A stretch of DNA of 64,000 bases, taken from Saccharopolyspora flava. GTDB taxonomy: Bacteria > Actinomycetota > Actinomycetes > Mycobacteriales > Pseudonocardiaceae. The first letter of the stretch is position 1. Each line of letters opens with the position of its first letter. The stretch covers positions 248,001 through 312,000 of the forward strand of contig NZ_FOZX01000006.1 in assembly GCF_900116135.1 (NCBI RefSeq), read 5' to 3'. The notes beneath the pieces were generated by a model. The model worked only from the letters and a program-made list of their open reading frames with translations, made no database searches and was not told the DNA's origin. This document shows positions 1-9,811 of the stretch, in pieces. The position numbers and the translations under genes were made by a program.

Positions 1-241
1 TTCGTGCGCTCGGGGGTGGTCGCGAGCGCGGTGGGAAACCGGGTGGTCACCGTTCGCATTCCCAGGGAATGTGACGTTTTGCCAGGTAAGGGCTGTTGCC
101 TGCGGATTCTTGCGGCGTGAAGCAAATCACCCTGAATCGAGCAAGGCAAGTGCCGGTTCAGAGCTTAGTATCCCGTCCGCCCGGCGCTCTGGAACGATCC
201 CGCAACGGGGCGGATCGGCGTGTGGGCAAGCGGGAGATTCG
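1..241. other. 5' flank of the sugar porter gene, no gene seen
   Basis: No convincing coding region lies here; open frames in this stretch are high-GC artefacts. A TAGTAT hexamer at 166-171 could be the -10 element for the porter gene starting at 242. I cannot identify a good -35 element at the expected distance, so the promoter call is tentative. Confidence 0.4.
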
Positions 242-1645
242 ATGTCCGCATTGCAGTCGCGTGCCTCGGGCGGAACCGCCAAGCTCGGGCACGTGGTGAT
301 GATCGCCGGGGCTGCGGCTCTCGGCGGTTTCTTGTTCGGCTACGACACCTCCGTCATCAACGGTGGCGTCGACGCGATCCAGGAGCACTTCGGCGTCGGC
401 TCGGCGATGACCGGTCTGACCGTGTCGTCGGCGCTGCTGGGGTCGGCCGTCGGTGCCGGCATCGCCGGTGGCCTGGCGGACCGGATCGGCCGGATCCGGG
501 TCATGCAGGTCGCCGCCGTGCTGTTCATCATCAGCGCCATCGGCTCGGCCGTTCCCTTCGCGATCTGGGACCTGGCGATCTGGCGCGTGGTCGGCGGTGT
601 CGCGATCGGCATCGCCTCGGTGATCGCCCCGGCCTACATCGCCGAGGTGGCGCCCGCGCAGTACCGAGGCCGGCTCGCCTCGTTGCAGCAGTTGGCGATC
701 GTGCTCGGCATCGCGGTGTCGCAGCTGGTCAACTACGCCCTGGCCGCGTTCGCGGGCGGTAGTGCTTCCGGGATGCTGGGGCCGATCCAGGCCTGGCAGT
801 GGATGCTGGGCGTGGCCGCGCTCCCGGCCGTGGTCTACCTGATCGTCGCTTCCTCGATCCCCGAGTCCCCGCGCTACCTGGTGTCGGCGGGCAAGGTCGA
901 CCGGGCGCGCGAGGTGCTCAACAAGATCGAGCCCGGTGACGTCGACGGCAAGATCGGCGAGATCCAGGCCGCGCTGGGCGAGACGAAGCCGAAGCTGAGC
1001 GACCTGCGCGGCAAGTTCGGCGTGCTGCCGATCGTCTGGGTCGGCATGGCGATCGCCGCGTTGCAGCAGTTCGTCGGCATCAACGTGATCTTCTACTACT
1101 CGTCGTCGCTGTGGCACTCGGTCGGCATCAACGAGGAGAGCTCGCTGCTGCTGAGCCTGTTCACGTCGATCGTGAACATCATCGGCACGTTCGTGGCGAT
1201 CGCGCTGGTCGACAAGATCGGCCGCAAGCCGCTGCTGATCATCGGTTCGGTCGGCATGACGGTGTCGCTGGCCGTGACCGGCTGGGCGTTCAGCTTCGCC
1301 CAGGTCGTCGGCGAGGACGCCGTGCTGCCCGCGCAGTGGGGTGTCGTCGCGCTGATCTCGGCGAGCGCGTTCGTGCTGTTCTTCGCCGCCTCGTGGGGCG
1401 TGGTGATGTGGGTGCTGCTGGGCGAGATGTTCCCGGCCCGAATCCGCGCCGCGGCCCTGGCGCTGGGCACGGCGACGAACTGGATCGCGAACTGGCTGGT
1501 GACGGTGTCCTTCCCGAGCATGCGGGACTGGAACCTGCCGGTCACGTACTTCATCTACGCGGCGTTCGCGGCGCTGTCGGTGGTGTTCGTGGTCAAGTAC
1601 CTGAAGGAGACCAACGGCCGCTCCCTGGAGGAGATGGGCAGCTGA
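242..1645 (+). CDS. MFS sugar porter (sugar:H+ symporter)
   Basis: Encodes 467 residues, normal for the sugar porter subfamily of the major facilitator superfamily, which imports a hexose or pentose with protons across the cytoplasmic membrane. Visible family motifs, in order, are GFLFGYDTSVINGG in TM1, the loop DRIGR, PESPRYL before the central loop, QQFVGINVIFYYSS in TM7, DKIGRKP, and GEMFPARIR in the second half. Twelve hydrophobic segments can be traced. The ATG at 242 is chosen because GGGAG lies just upstream and the protein then begins immediately before TM1; the frame is open further upstream to 71 but that part reads as noise. The gene stands alone and ends in a strong hairpin. The substrate cannot be read from the sequence; xylose- or glucose-type porters are the nearest family members. 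Confidence 0.93.
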   Translation: MSALQSRASGGTAKLGHVVMIAGAAALGGFLFGYDTSVINGGVDAIQEHFGVGSAMTGLTVSSALLGSAVGAGIAGGLADRIGRIRVMQVAAVLFIISAIGSAVPFAIWDLAIWRVVGGVAIGIASVIAPAYIAEVAPAQYRGRLASLQQLAIVLGIAVSQLVNYALAAFAGGSASGMLGPIQAWQWMLGVAALPAVVYLIVASSIPESPRYLVSAGKVDRAREVLNKIEPGDVDGKIGEIQAALGETKPKLSDLRGKFGVLPIVWVGMAIAALQQFVGINVIFYYSSSLWHSVGINEESSLLLSLFTSIVNIIGTFVAIALVDKIGRKPLLIIGSVGMTVSLAVTGWAFSFAQVVGEDAVLPAQWGVVALISASAFVLFFAASWGVVMWVLLGEMFPARIRAAALALGTATNWIANWLVTVSFPSMRDWNLPVTYFIYAAFAALSVVFVVKYLKETNGRSLEEMGS

Positions 1646-1658
1646 TCCCTTCAGCGAT

Positions 1659-1704
1659 CGATCGAGGGCCGTTCCCGCGGGTGGGGAACGGCCCTCGATC
1701 GCTT
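1659..1704 (+). terminator. Hairpin terminator of the sugar porter gene
   Basis: A perfect 18 bp inverted repeat (1659-1676 with 1684-1701) with a 7-nt loop starts 13 bases after the stop codon and is followed by TTT. It separates the porter gene from the convergent small gene at 1707. Confidence 0.85.
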
Positions 1705-1706
1705 TC

Positions 1707-1916
1707 TCAGGGAAAGTAGAGCGCCAGGCCGAAGAGGCTGCCGAAGCTCTCCGCGGCCTGCTGCGCGCTGGTGCAGACCGCGACCTGGTTCCTGCCGTCC
1801 TCCCTCCAGTGCAGGACGGCCCCGTTCTCCAGTTCCATCCCCCACAGCCGAACGTGGGCCGGATCGGGTGATCCGTCGATGTTCTTCTCGGCCAGGCCGA
1901 AGATCCTCGGTGTCAT
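1707..1916 (-). CDS. Small hypothetical protein divergent from XRE regulator
   Basis: A 69-residue protein I do not recognise by a named domain. It has a centre rich in aromatic and charged residues (VRLWGMELENGAVLHWRED) and a hydrophobic C-terminal helix, with no signal peptide or membrane segment. The ATG at 1916 leaves a 79 bp divergent spacer to the XRE/DUF5753 regulator at 1996, so the two may share a control region. In actinomycetes, regulators of this type are often paired with a very small neighbour (DUF397 proteins are the usual ones); this one lacks the tryptophan-serine pattern of DUF397. A partner or antagonist role is inference from position only. Confidence 0.6.
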   Translation of the reverse strand: MTPRIFGLAEKNIDGSPDPAHVRLWGMELENGAVLHWREDGRNQVAVCTSAQQAAESFGSLFGLALYFP

Positions 1917-1995
1917 TGCGTAGAGGATCCGGGCGGGAGTCCCCCGATGGGATCACCGCAATCGGGAATCCCGGTGACGGGTTCCCGCTGCGATC

Positions 1996-2841
1996 ATGGA
2001 ATTCGTGCGCACCCGCCCCACTTTTCGGCGGCGTCGGCTCGCACGCCGGATACGGCGGTTGCGCGAGGACGCCGGGCTCACCCAGGAGCAGGCCGCCGCT
2101 GCGCTCGACATGTCGACAAGTGCCCTCAGCCGCAAGGAGACCGGCGAGGTCGCCACCTCCGTGCACGAGGTGCGCTCGATGATGGACCTCTACGACGCCT
2201 ACGACCCGGGCCTGGTCGACCTCGCCAGGTCGGCGAAGGCCAAGCCCTGGTGGCACGCCTACGGCATTACCAGTCGCGGTTATTACCACCTGGAAGAAGA
2301 GGCTGTTTCGGTCCGCGAGTGGCAGTTGGCGCTGGTGCCGGGCTTGTTCCAGACGGAGGAGTACGCCCGGGCGATCTTCGTCGGTGCGGGACGAGTTGCG
2401 CCGGAGCGGATACCGGATGTGATCGCAGCGCGAATGCGGCGAAAGCAGCGCCTGCCCGAGATGTCCTACGAAGCGATCATCCATGAAGGTGCGCTGCGGT
2501 TGCCGGTCGGCGGGAGAGCCGTGATGCAACGACAGCTGCACGAGCTCTGCTCGTTCGCCGAGCTCGACACCGTGACGATCAGGGTGTTGCCGACGGAACC
2601 GGGTGTGGTGCTCGGTTTGGACGGCCCGTTCTCACTGCTGCGCTACGACGATCCGGAAGGGCCGGACGTCCTCTACGTGGAGCACATCAACGGGTCGGCC
2701 CATTTCGAAGCACCCGAAGCGGTCCAGGTGGCCACGCGGACCTTCGAGCGCTTGCGCGACGGATCTTTGAGCGCTGAGGACTCGGTGCGGCGGATTCGGG
2801 AGCTCGCGGAGGAGTGGGCGGTGTCCCTCGACGTCCGGTGA
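1996..2841 (+). CDS. XRE-family regulator with DUF5753 domain
   Basis: A 281-residue DNA-binding regulator. An N-terminal helix-turn-helix of the Cro/C1 type covers about residues 15-70 (RRLREDAGLTQEQAAAALDM followed by STSALSRKETGE). The remaining ~180 residues match the DUF5753 domain typical of actinobacterial regulators, with the WQLALVPGLFQTEEYARAI stretch at its start. This is the architecture of the WhiJ-like regulators that influence development and antibiotic production in streptomycetes. The ATG at 1996 starts directly before the HTH. A small gene is transcribed divergently 79 bp away. The target genes and ligand are unknown, and autoregulation from the shared spacer is only an inference. 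Confidence 0.88.
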   Translation: MEFVRTRPTFRRRRLARRIRRLREDAGLTQEQAAAALDMSTSALSRKETGEVATSVHEVRSMMDLYDAYDPGLVDLARSAKAKPWWHAYGITSRGYYHLEEEAVSVREWQLALVPGLFQTEEYARAIFVGAGRVAPERIPDVIAARMRRKQRLPEMSYEAIIHEGALRLPVGGRAVMQRQLHELCSFAELDTVTIRVLPTEPGVVLGLDGPFSLLRYDDPEGPDVLYVEHINGSAHFEAPEAVQVATRTFERLRDGSLSAEDSVRRIRELAEEWAVSLDVR

Positions 2842-2844
2842 AGA

Positions 2845-2884
2845 CGAAGAAGGGCGCCTCCCGGGTGGGAGGCGCCCTTCTTCG
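2845..2884. terminator. Bidirectional hairpin terminator
   Basis: A perfect 18 bp inverted repeat (2845-2862 with 2867-2884, loop GGGT) lies between the converging XRE gene and the Fe-S oxidoreductase gene. It begins 4 bases after the XRE stop codon and ends with TTCTTC on one strand and GAAGAA on the other, so it can serve both genes. Confidence 0.88.
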
Positions 2885-2894
2885 TGGGGATCGG

Positions 2895-5123
2895 TCAGCT
2901 GCCGGCGGGTTCCGGTTCGGCTGCTCCGTCCTTCTGGTCGTCGCCGCGCTTGACGGCGTTGAGCAGGAGCTGGGCGACGTCGACGACCTCGACCGACTCG
3001 TTGGCGACCTGCTCGGACTTCCGGGTCGTGACGCCGTCGGAGAGCATCACCTTGCAGAACGGGCAGCCCGTGGCGATCTTCGAGGGGGCGGTGCCCAGGG
3101 CCTCGTCGACGCGCTCCAGGTTGATCCGCTTGCCGATGCGCTCCTCCATCCACATGCGGGCACCACCGGCGCCGCAGCACATGGAGCGCTCCTCGTGGCG
3201 CGGCATCTCGCGGAAGGTCGCGCCCGCGGCGCCGACCAGGTCGCGCGGCGGCGTGTAGACCTTGTTGTGCCGTCCCAGGTAGCAGGGGTCGTGGTAGGTC
3301 ACGTCCTCGGCGACCGGGGCGACCGGGGTCAGGCGCTTCTCCCGCACCAGCTTGTTCAGCAGCTGGGTGTGGTGGACGACCTCGTAGTTGCCGCCGAGCT
3401 CGGAGTACTCGTTGGCGAGGCTGTTGAAGCAGTGCGCGCAGGTCGCGACGATCTTGCGCTTGCCGGGCTCGCGGCCCTCGAAGACGCCGTTGAGGACCTC
3501 GACGTTCTGCTGGGCCATCATCTGGAAGATGAACTCGTTGCCCGCGCGACGGGCCGGGTCACCGGTGCAGGACTCCTCCGGGCCCAGCACCTTGTACTTC
3601 ACGCCCGCCATGTGCAGCAGCTCGGCGACGGCCTGGGTGGTCTTCTTCGCGCGGTCCTCGAAAGCACCGGCGCAGCCGACCCAGAACAGGTACTCGTCGT
3701 CCTCGGCGAGCTCACCGTCGAAGACCGGGACCTCGAAGTCCAGGTCCTCGGTCCAGGCCAGCCGGTCCTTGGCGTTCTGGCCCCACGGGTTGCCCTTGTT
3801 CTCCAGGTTCTTGAACATCCCGCCCAGCTCGGTCGGGAAGTTCGACTCGATCATGACCTGGTAGCGGCGCATGTCGACGATGTGGTCGACGTGCTCGATG
3901 TCGACCGGGCACTGCTCGACGCAGGCACCGCAGGAGGTGCAGGACCACAGGACGTCGGGGTCGATGACGCCCATCTCCTCCGGTCCGCCGACCAGCGGGC
4001 GCTCGGCCTCGGCCAGCGCGAGGGCGTCGATCTTGGCGAGCTTCTCCTCGGCGCCGTCACCGGTGATGCCGACCTCGTCGCCGGCCATGTCCTTGCTGCC
4101 ACCGGCGAGCAGGTACGGGGCCTTGGCGTAGGCGTGATCGCGCAGCTGCGTGATCATCATCTTCGGCGACAGCGGCTTGCCGGTGTTCCAAGCCGGGCAC
4201 TGGGACTGGCAGCGACCGCACTCGGTGCAGGTCGTGAAGTCCAGCCAGCCCTTCCAGGAGAAGTCCTCGATCTTGCCTGCGCCGAAGACGTCGGTGTCGG
4301 GGTCGGCTTCCTCGAAGTCCAGCGGCTTGCCGCCCGACATCATCGGCTTGACCGCGCCCAGGGCGACGTCACCGTCGTCCTCGCGCTTGAAGTAGATGTT
4401 GAAGAACGCCGAGAACCGGTGCCAGGCGACACCCATGGTCATGGTGCGGGCGACGACGATCAGCCAGACGGTGGCGCTCATCAGCTTGATGAAGGCGAAC
4501 ACCGAGACCAGGTTCGGGCTGGCGGGCAGCAGGTACCCGATCGGGCCGGAGACGAACTCGGCCCACAGCGGCATCTCGTGCACGCCCAGCGCGGCCTTGG
4601 CGGCGCGGACACCGATGATGCCGATGCCCTCGACCAGCACGACGGCCTCGATGAAGTAGGCCCAGGCGAAGTTGGAGCCCTGGAACCGCGAGACGCGGCC
4701 CGCGCGACGCGGGTGGTTGGCCTGGCGGATGGCCATCAGCACCAGGATGCCGACGATCGTGCCGACGCCCAGGACCTCCATCAGGAAGTGGAAGATCGCC
4801 AGGTCGTCGAGGATCGGCCAGCCCCAGGTGGGGACGAAGACCTCGCCGTAGGCCTCGAACAGGGCAAGGGAGCCGAGCAGGAAGCCCCACATGACCAGCC
4901 AGTGCCAGACGCCGACGTGGCGGAACTTGTTCATCCGGGTGTGCGCGGCGAACTCCTTGACCAACGTGGCCAGACGCGCCAGAGCCGGACCGTTCCGGGT
5001 GCCGTCGGGTTGCCCGAGGCGGATGATCCGCACGAATCGGGCGATGGTCATGGCGAACATGCTCCACGCGACGACGCCGAGCGCGACTGAGATCGCGCCA
5101 AGCGTGATCTGCACAGCACCCAT
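2895..5123 (-). CDS. Membrane Fe-S oxidoreductase, HdrD/GlpC-like (Rv0338c family)
   Basis: A 742-residue membrane-bound iron-sulfur reductase. Residues ~1-240 contain about six hydrophobic segments resembling a heme/quinone-binding NarI-like module. Two 4Fe-4S clusters follow: CTECGRCQSQCP at ~299-310 and CTSCGACVEQCP at ~395-406. Two cysteine-rich CCG domains come next, seen in DPCYLGRH and CCGAGGARMW near residues 620-670, as in heterodisulfide reductase subunit D and glycerol-3-phosphate dehydrogenase subunit C. The fusion of these parts matches the actinobacterial family that includes M. tuberculosis Rv0338c. It probably passes electrons between a cytosolic donor and the quinone pool; the donor is unknown. 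The ATG at 5123 is the start. The last ~25 residues are acidic and low in complexity. Confidence 0.92.
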   Translation of the reverse strand: MGAVQITLGAISVALGVVAWSMFAMTIARFVRIIRLGQPDGTRNGPALARLATLVKEFAAHTRMNKFRHVGVWHWLVMWGFLLGSLALFEAYGEVFVPTWGWPILDDLAIFHFLMEVLGVGTIVGILVLMAIRQANHPRRAGRVSRFQGSNFAWAYFIEAVVLVEGIGIIGVRAAKAALGVHEMPLWAEFVSGPIGYLLPASPNLVSVFAFIKLMSATVWLIVVARTMTMGVAWHRFSAFFNIYFKREDDGDVALGAVKPMMSGGKPLDFEEADPDTDVFGAGKIEDFSWKGWLDFTTCTECGRCQSQCPAWNTGKPLSPKMMITQLRDHAYAKAPYLLAGGSKDMAGDEVGITGDGAEEKLAKIDALALAEAERPLVGGPEEMGVIDPDVLWSCTSCGACVEQCPVDIEHVDHIVDMRRYQVMIESNFPTELGGMFKNLENKGNPWGQNAKDRLAWTEDLDFEVPVFDGELAEDDEYLFWVGCAGAFEDRAKKTTQAVAELLHMAGVKYKVLGPEESCTGDPARRAGNEFIFQMMAQQNVEVLNGVFEGREPGKRKIVATCAHCFNSLANEYSELGGNYEVVHHTQLLNKLVREKRLTPVAPVAEDVTYHDPCYLGRHNKVYTPPRDLVGAAGATFREMPRHEERSMCCGAGGARMWMEERIGKRINLERVDEALGTAPSKIATGCPFCKVMLSDGVTTRKSEQVANESVEVVDVAQLLLNAVKRGDDQKDGAAEPEPAGS

Positions 5124-5499
5124 GCTCGTGGCCTCCTGTTTCGGGGGTTGTCCGTTTGGGGAGCGTACGCCCTGTTACCCGCTGGTAACCACGGGGGCTG
5201 GGGCGTGAATTCGGGAACAGTCGGTGATTCTGCGAGACCCTTGGTCGAAAAACTACTTGGGCGGTCGTTCAGTTTTCTGCTATTTTCGCAGTGAGGAAGA
5301 CCGTCGATCGGCACCTCGCGGCGGCGGGCGTTTCGGGAGTTGTCGCTGCTGAACGCCCGGGCGCGCGGAGCTCGTCTCGCGGGTTCACCACCGGGACGGT
5401 GTCGATCAAGGCAAACTGGCGAGTAGATGTGCGATTTTCGCCACGTGCTTGATCGGGTGGACCTCGTGCTCGACCGATCCACGCCTGGGGGTGGGGGAA
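5124..5499. other. 376 bp divergent intergenic region
   Basis: This region separates two divergent genes and holds no convincing ORF. It is clearly more A+T-rich than its surroundings between about 5200 and 5300. It contains the inverted repeat at 5174-5189 described separately. A possible promoter toward the DUF1707 gene is TTGGGC at 5257-5262 and TATTTT at 5281-5286 (18 bp spacing). That would leave a leader of about 200 nt. Confidence 0.45.
5174..5189. promoter_or_regulatory. GTTACC-N4-GGTAAC inverted repeat, candidate operator
   Basis: A perfect 6 bp inverted repeat with a 4 bp spacer, 51 bp upstream of the Fe-S oxidoreductase start codon. Size and placement fit a dimeric repressor or activator site for that gene. 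No cognate regulator can be named. Confidence 0.4.
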
Positions 5500-5913
5500 A
5501 TGGTGAGTCCCGAAGACGGCTCCATGCGGGCTTCCGACACCGACCGCGAGCACGTCGCGCGTCGGCTGCGGATCGCGCTCGACGAGGGGCGCTTGACCGT
5601 CACCGAGTACGACGAGCGGCTGCAGCAGGCCTTCGCCGCGGCCACGCTCAGCGAGCTGAGGCAGCTGACCCGCGATCTGCCCGAGTCCCGGGCCGAGGTC
5701 GAGCTCGCCGAGCGCGAGGAGCACAGGACCAAGGTGGTCAAGGAGTGGCGGGACTGGGCGGGCGGCGCGGTCATCATGATCGCGATCTGGGGCGTGACCT
5801 CGGTCGTCTCCGGTGACCCGAAGTTCTTCTGGCCCGCCATCCCGCTCGTGATCTGGGCCGCCGTGCTCGTCGCGTCCTCGATCGAGGGTCCGGGCAAGAA
5901 GAAGCGCGACTGA
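5500..5913 (+). CDS. DUF1707 domain small membrane protein
   Basis: A 137-residue protein. Residues ~9-62 match DUF1707 (MRASDTDREHVARRLRIAL, then the EGRLTVTEYDERLQQAFAA pattern), a short helical module common in actinobacteria and often placed next to membrane or SHOCT-like segments. After a charged linker come two closely spaced hydrophobic segments (~95-130) and a lysine-rich tail, so the DUF1707 part is probably cytoplasmic. GGGGGA at 5493-5498 serves either the ATG at 5500 or the GTG at 5503. The ATG at 5524 is also possible and would begin exactly at the DUF1707 motif. Function is unknown; roles in envelope stress or transcription have been suggested for family members. Confidence 0.82.
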   Translation: MVSPEDGSMRASDTDREHVARRLRIALDEGRLTVTEYDERLQQAFAAATLSELRQLTRDLPESRAEVELAEREEHRTKVVKEWRDWAGGAVIMIAIWGVTSVVSGDPKFFWPAIPLVIWAAVLVASSIEGPGKKKRD

Positions 5914-5992
5914 CCCCTGTTCCGCCGTCCCGACCCGGGCGGACCTGCGTTCATGAAGTTGGGCGATCGCCCATGATTCTGGAGGAGGGCTC

Positions 5993-6316
5993 GTGGCCTA
6001 CCTGCTGCTGGTGCTGGCGATCTGCAGCGAAGTCGTCGGGACGGTGTCGCTGAAGCTCTCCGAGGGCTTCAGCAAGCTTGCGCCGTCGGTGGTCGTCGTG
6101 GTCGCCTACGCGGTCGCGTTCACCGCCATGAGCGCGGTGCTCAAGCTCGGGCTGCCGGTCGGGATCGTCTACGCGATCTGGGCCGGGGCCGGGGTCGCGC
6201 TGGTCGCCATCATCGGCGCGGTGTTCCTCGGCGAGTCGATCACCGCGGTGCAGCTCGGCGGCATCGCGCTCATCATCGGCGGGGTGGTGGCACTGGAACT
6301 GGGAGGCGCGCATTGA
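5993..6316 (+). CDS. SMR-family multidrug efflux protein
   Basis: A 107-residue four-helix membrane protein of the small multidrug resistance family, which works as a dimer to exchange cationic drugs or guanidinium compounds for protons. It has the essential membrane-embedded glutamate in TM1 (LAICSEVVGTVSLKLSEGF) and the conserved GIVYAIWAGAG segment in TM3. Length is exactly typical. The GTG at 5993 is preceded by GGAGGAGGG. The stop codon overlaps the TTG start of the downstream TetR gene, so the two are translationally coupled. SMR plus TetR is a common drug-inducible efflux cassette. The Gdx versus Qac subtype cannot be settled by eye. Confidence 0.93.
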   Translation: MAYLLLVLAICSEVVGTVSLKLSEGFSKLAPSVVVVVAYAVAFTAMSAVLKLGLPVGIVYAIWAGAGVALVAIIGAVFLGESITAVQLGGIALIIGGVVALELGGAH

Positions 6317-6903
6317 CCGAGGTGACCGACGGGCGGCGGCTCAAGGGCGAGCGACGGCGCCGGGCGATCGTCGACGCGGCGCTGCGGGTCGTGGCCCGCG
6401 AGGGCGTCGGGGCGGTCAGCCACCGCAACGTCGCGCGCGAGGCCGGCGTGCCGCCCGCGTCGATCGCCTACTACTTCGACGGCATCGACGACCTGCTGGT
6501 CGCCAGCCTGCTCGACGGGTGCGAGGCCCTGGTCGAGCAGATCGCCGCCGTGCGCGCGGAGGTCACCGACAACGCCCAGTGGCCGCGCGCCATCGCCGAA
6601 CTGCTCGTCCGGATGATCACCGAGCACCGCGAGCGCACCATCGGCGAGTACGAGCTCTACCTCCTGGCCGCCCGGCGTCCCGCGCTGCGCCCCGCAGCCC
6701 GCCGCTGGCTCGACCTCATCCGCGGCAACATCAACGACGGCGACGACGGTGACGACCCGGTCATCAGCGCCTTCATCGCGGGCATCGACGGCCTGCTCAT
6801 CCAGGCCCTCATCGCCGACGAACCCCCCTCGGCCGACGACCTCGAACCCGTCCTCCGCTTCCTCATGCACCCCTACGACCACCTCGGCGTGCCGTCCCCC
6901 TGA
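6313..6903 (+). CDS. TetR-family regulator coupled to SMR pump
   Basis: A 196-residue repressor-type protein. The N-terminal TetR HTH spans about residues 10-60 (RRRAIVDAALRVVAREG, then VSHRNVAREAGVPPASIAYYF). The remainder is an all-helical ligand-binding and dimerisation domain. The TTG at 6313 overlaps the SMR stop codon (TTGA), which suggests translational coupling; a GTG at 6322 is an alternative start losing three residues. The regulator probably controls its own two-gene operon. I found no clear inverted repeat in the short upstream gap at 5914-5992. A 24-bp-period palindromic array follows 31 bp after the stop. Confidence 0.9.
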   Translation: MTEVTDGRRLKGERRRRAIVDAALRVVAREGVGAVSHRNVAREAGVPPASIAYYFDGIDDLLVASLLDGCEALVEQIAAVRAEVTDNAQWPRAIAELLVRMITEHRERTIGEYELYLLAARRPALRPAARRWLDLIRGNINDGDDGDDPVISAFIAGIDGLLIQALIADEPPSADDLEPVLRFLMHPYDHLGVPSP

Positions 6904-6934
6904 CACCCCCTCGATCACCCCTTCCGGCGACCCC

Positions 6935-7008
6935 CGGTTGAAAACCCCGGTTTTCATCGCGCGAAAACCGGGGTTTTTGACGCGATGAAAACCGGGGTTT
7001 TCAACCGC
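6935..7008. repeat. 24-bp-period palindromic array, locus 1 (3 units)
   Basis: Three units beginning at 6937, 6961 and 6984 (lengths 24, 23 and about 25) each carry an AAAACC-GG-TTTT-like palindromic core. The outer units are perfectly complementary: 6935-6961 pairs with 6981-7007 over 27 bp, with the middle unit as a loop that is itself palindromic. The array lies between the TetR stop and the dnaK control region, so it may end the SMR-TetR transcript. It belongs to the same family as the loci at 18613, 33431, 39710 and 61521. Confidence 0.9.
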
Positions 7009-7085
7009 GTCGGCGTGTCGGGTGGGTCACCCGGTGGGGTGGTGGGGAACTGATCGCGCTGGTCAGGCGTTGGGCAGGCAGAAAG

Positions 7086-7106
7086 CTTGAGTGAGTCCCG
7101 CTCAAC
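7086..7106. promoter_or_regulatory. HAIR operator 1 upstream of dnaK
   Basis: CTTGAGT-N7-GCTCAAC matches the HspR-associated inverted repeat (consensus CTTGAGT-N7-ACTCAAG) with two substitutions. It lies just upstream of the putative -35 element of dnaK. HspR is encoded in the same operon, so this gives negative feedback together with the second site at 7139. Confidence 0.88.
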
Positions 7107-7110
7107 CCGT

Positions 7111-7139
7111 TTGACGTGCGTTGGAGCCGTGGGTAAAAC
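7111..7139 (+). promoter_or_regulatory. Probable dnaK promoter
   Basis: TTGACG at 7111-7116 and TAAAAC at 7134-7139 are separated by 17 bp, as expected for a principal-sigma promoter. The -10 element abuts the second HAIR operator and the -35 follows the first, so bound HspR would block RNA polymerase. The mRNA leader would be about 65 nt. Confidence 0.65.
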
Positions 7140-7159
7140 TTGAGCTAGCAAGGCTCAAG
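7139..7159. promoter_or_regulatory. HAIR operator 2 upstream of dnaK
   Basis: CTTGAGC-N7-GCTCAAG is a perfect inverted repeat of the HspR recognition type. It covers the expected transcription start of the dnaK operon. Together with the site at 7086 it frames the promoter. Confidence 0.92.
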
Positions 7160-7210
7160 GGCTCACAGCGGCGCTTGGGCGGACTGAACCAAGTACTGGA
7201 GGAACCACCC

Positions 7211-9081
<1,871 letters not shown>

Positions 9082-9085
<4 letters not shown>

Positions 9086-9786
9086 CTTCGGACAGCCCCG
9101 AGATGTCGCGCAACGAAGGCGAGCAGGAGCCGGTGGTCGTCCGGGATCGGCGTCGAATCGACCCCGAGACCGGCGAGCGCCGGACCCCTGCTCCGAACGG
9201 AGACGAGGCTCAGGTGGCCGAAAGCATGTCCGGCACCCTCGACGAGGAGCTCGGCCAGGCCGACGAGCAGGCTGAGCAGCAACCGGCCGAGGGCGGCTCC
9301 CCGGAAGGCGGCGAGTCCAGCGGCCTGCAGAAGCAGGTCGACGAGCTCACCGCGGACCTCAAGCGGGTCACCGCGGAGTACGCGAACTACCGCAAGCGGG
9401 TGGAACGCGACCGCGAGTCGGTGATCGCCGCCGCCAAGGCGTCGGTCGCGGGCGACCTGCTGACGGTGCTCGACGACCTCGAGCGGGCCGAGGCGCACGG
9501 CGACCTCAACGGCGCGTTCAAGTCGGTGGCCGACAAGCTCGTCGGCGCGCTGAACTCCGCCGGCCTGGAGTCCTTCGGGGCCGAGGGCGACGAGTTCGAC
9601 CCGTCGGTGCACGAGGCCGTCCAGCACACCACCTCCTCGGAGGTGTCCGGGCCGACCGTCACCACGGTGATGCGCCGGGGCTACCGGTTCGGCGAGCGGG
9701 TGCTGCGCCCGGCGATGGTCGCGGTGACCGACTACGAGGCGGACGCGAGCTCCGCCGAGGCCGCCGAGGCCGGCGAACAAGAGTGA
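9082..9786 (+). CDS. grpE: Nucleotide exchange factor GrpE
   Basis: A 234-residue GrpE, the ADP-ATP exchange factor for DnaK. The first ~80 residues are acidic, Glu/Gln-rich and probably disordered, longer than in E. coli but usual in actinobacteria. The coiled-coil region ([25 protein letters not shown]) starts at about residue 82. The C-terminal beta-wing with FDPSVHEAV and [21 protein letters not shown] follows. The GTG at 9082 overlaps the dnaK stop (GTGA), which suggests translational coupling. An internal start after the disordered part cannot be excluded. The dnaJ gene follows after 25 bp. Confidence 0.97.
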
Positions 9787-9811
9787 TCGGGAGCGGAAGG
9801 AGGAGCGTCCG

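Noticed and set aside
2814-5090. Very long open frame on the plus strand opposite the Fe-S oxidoreductase
   Set aside because: It is antisense to a gene with clear 4Fe-4S motifs. Its composition (Asp/Leu/Val/Gln repeats) is what high-GC antisense frames give.
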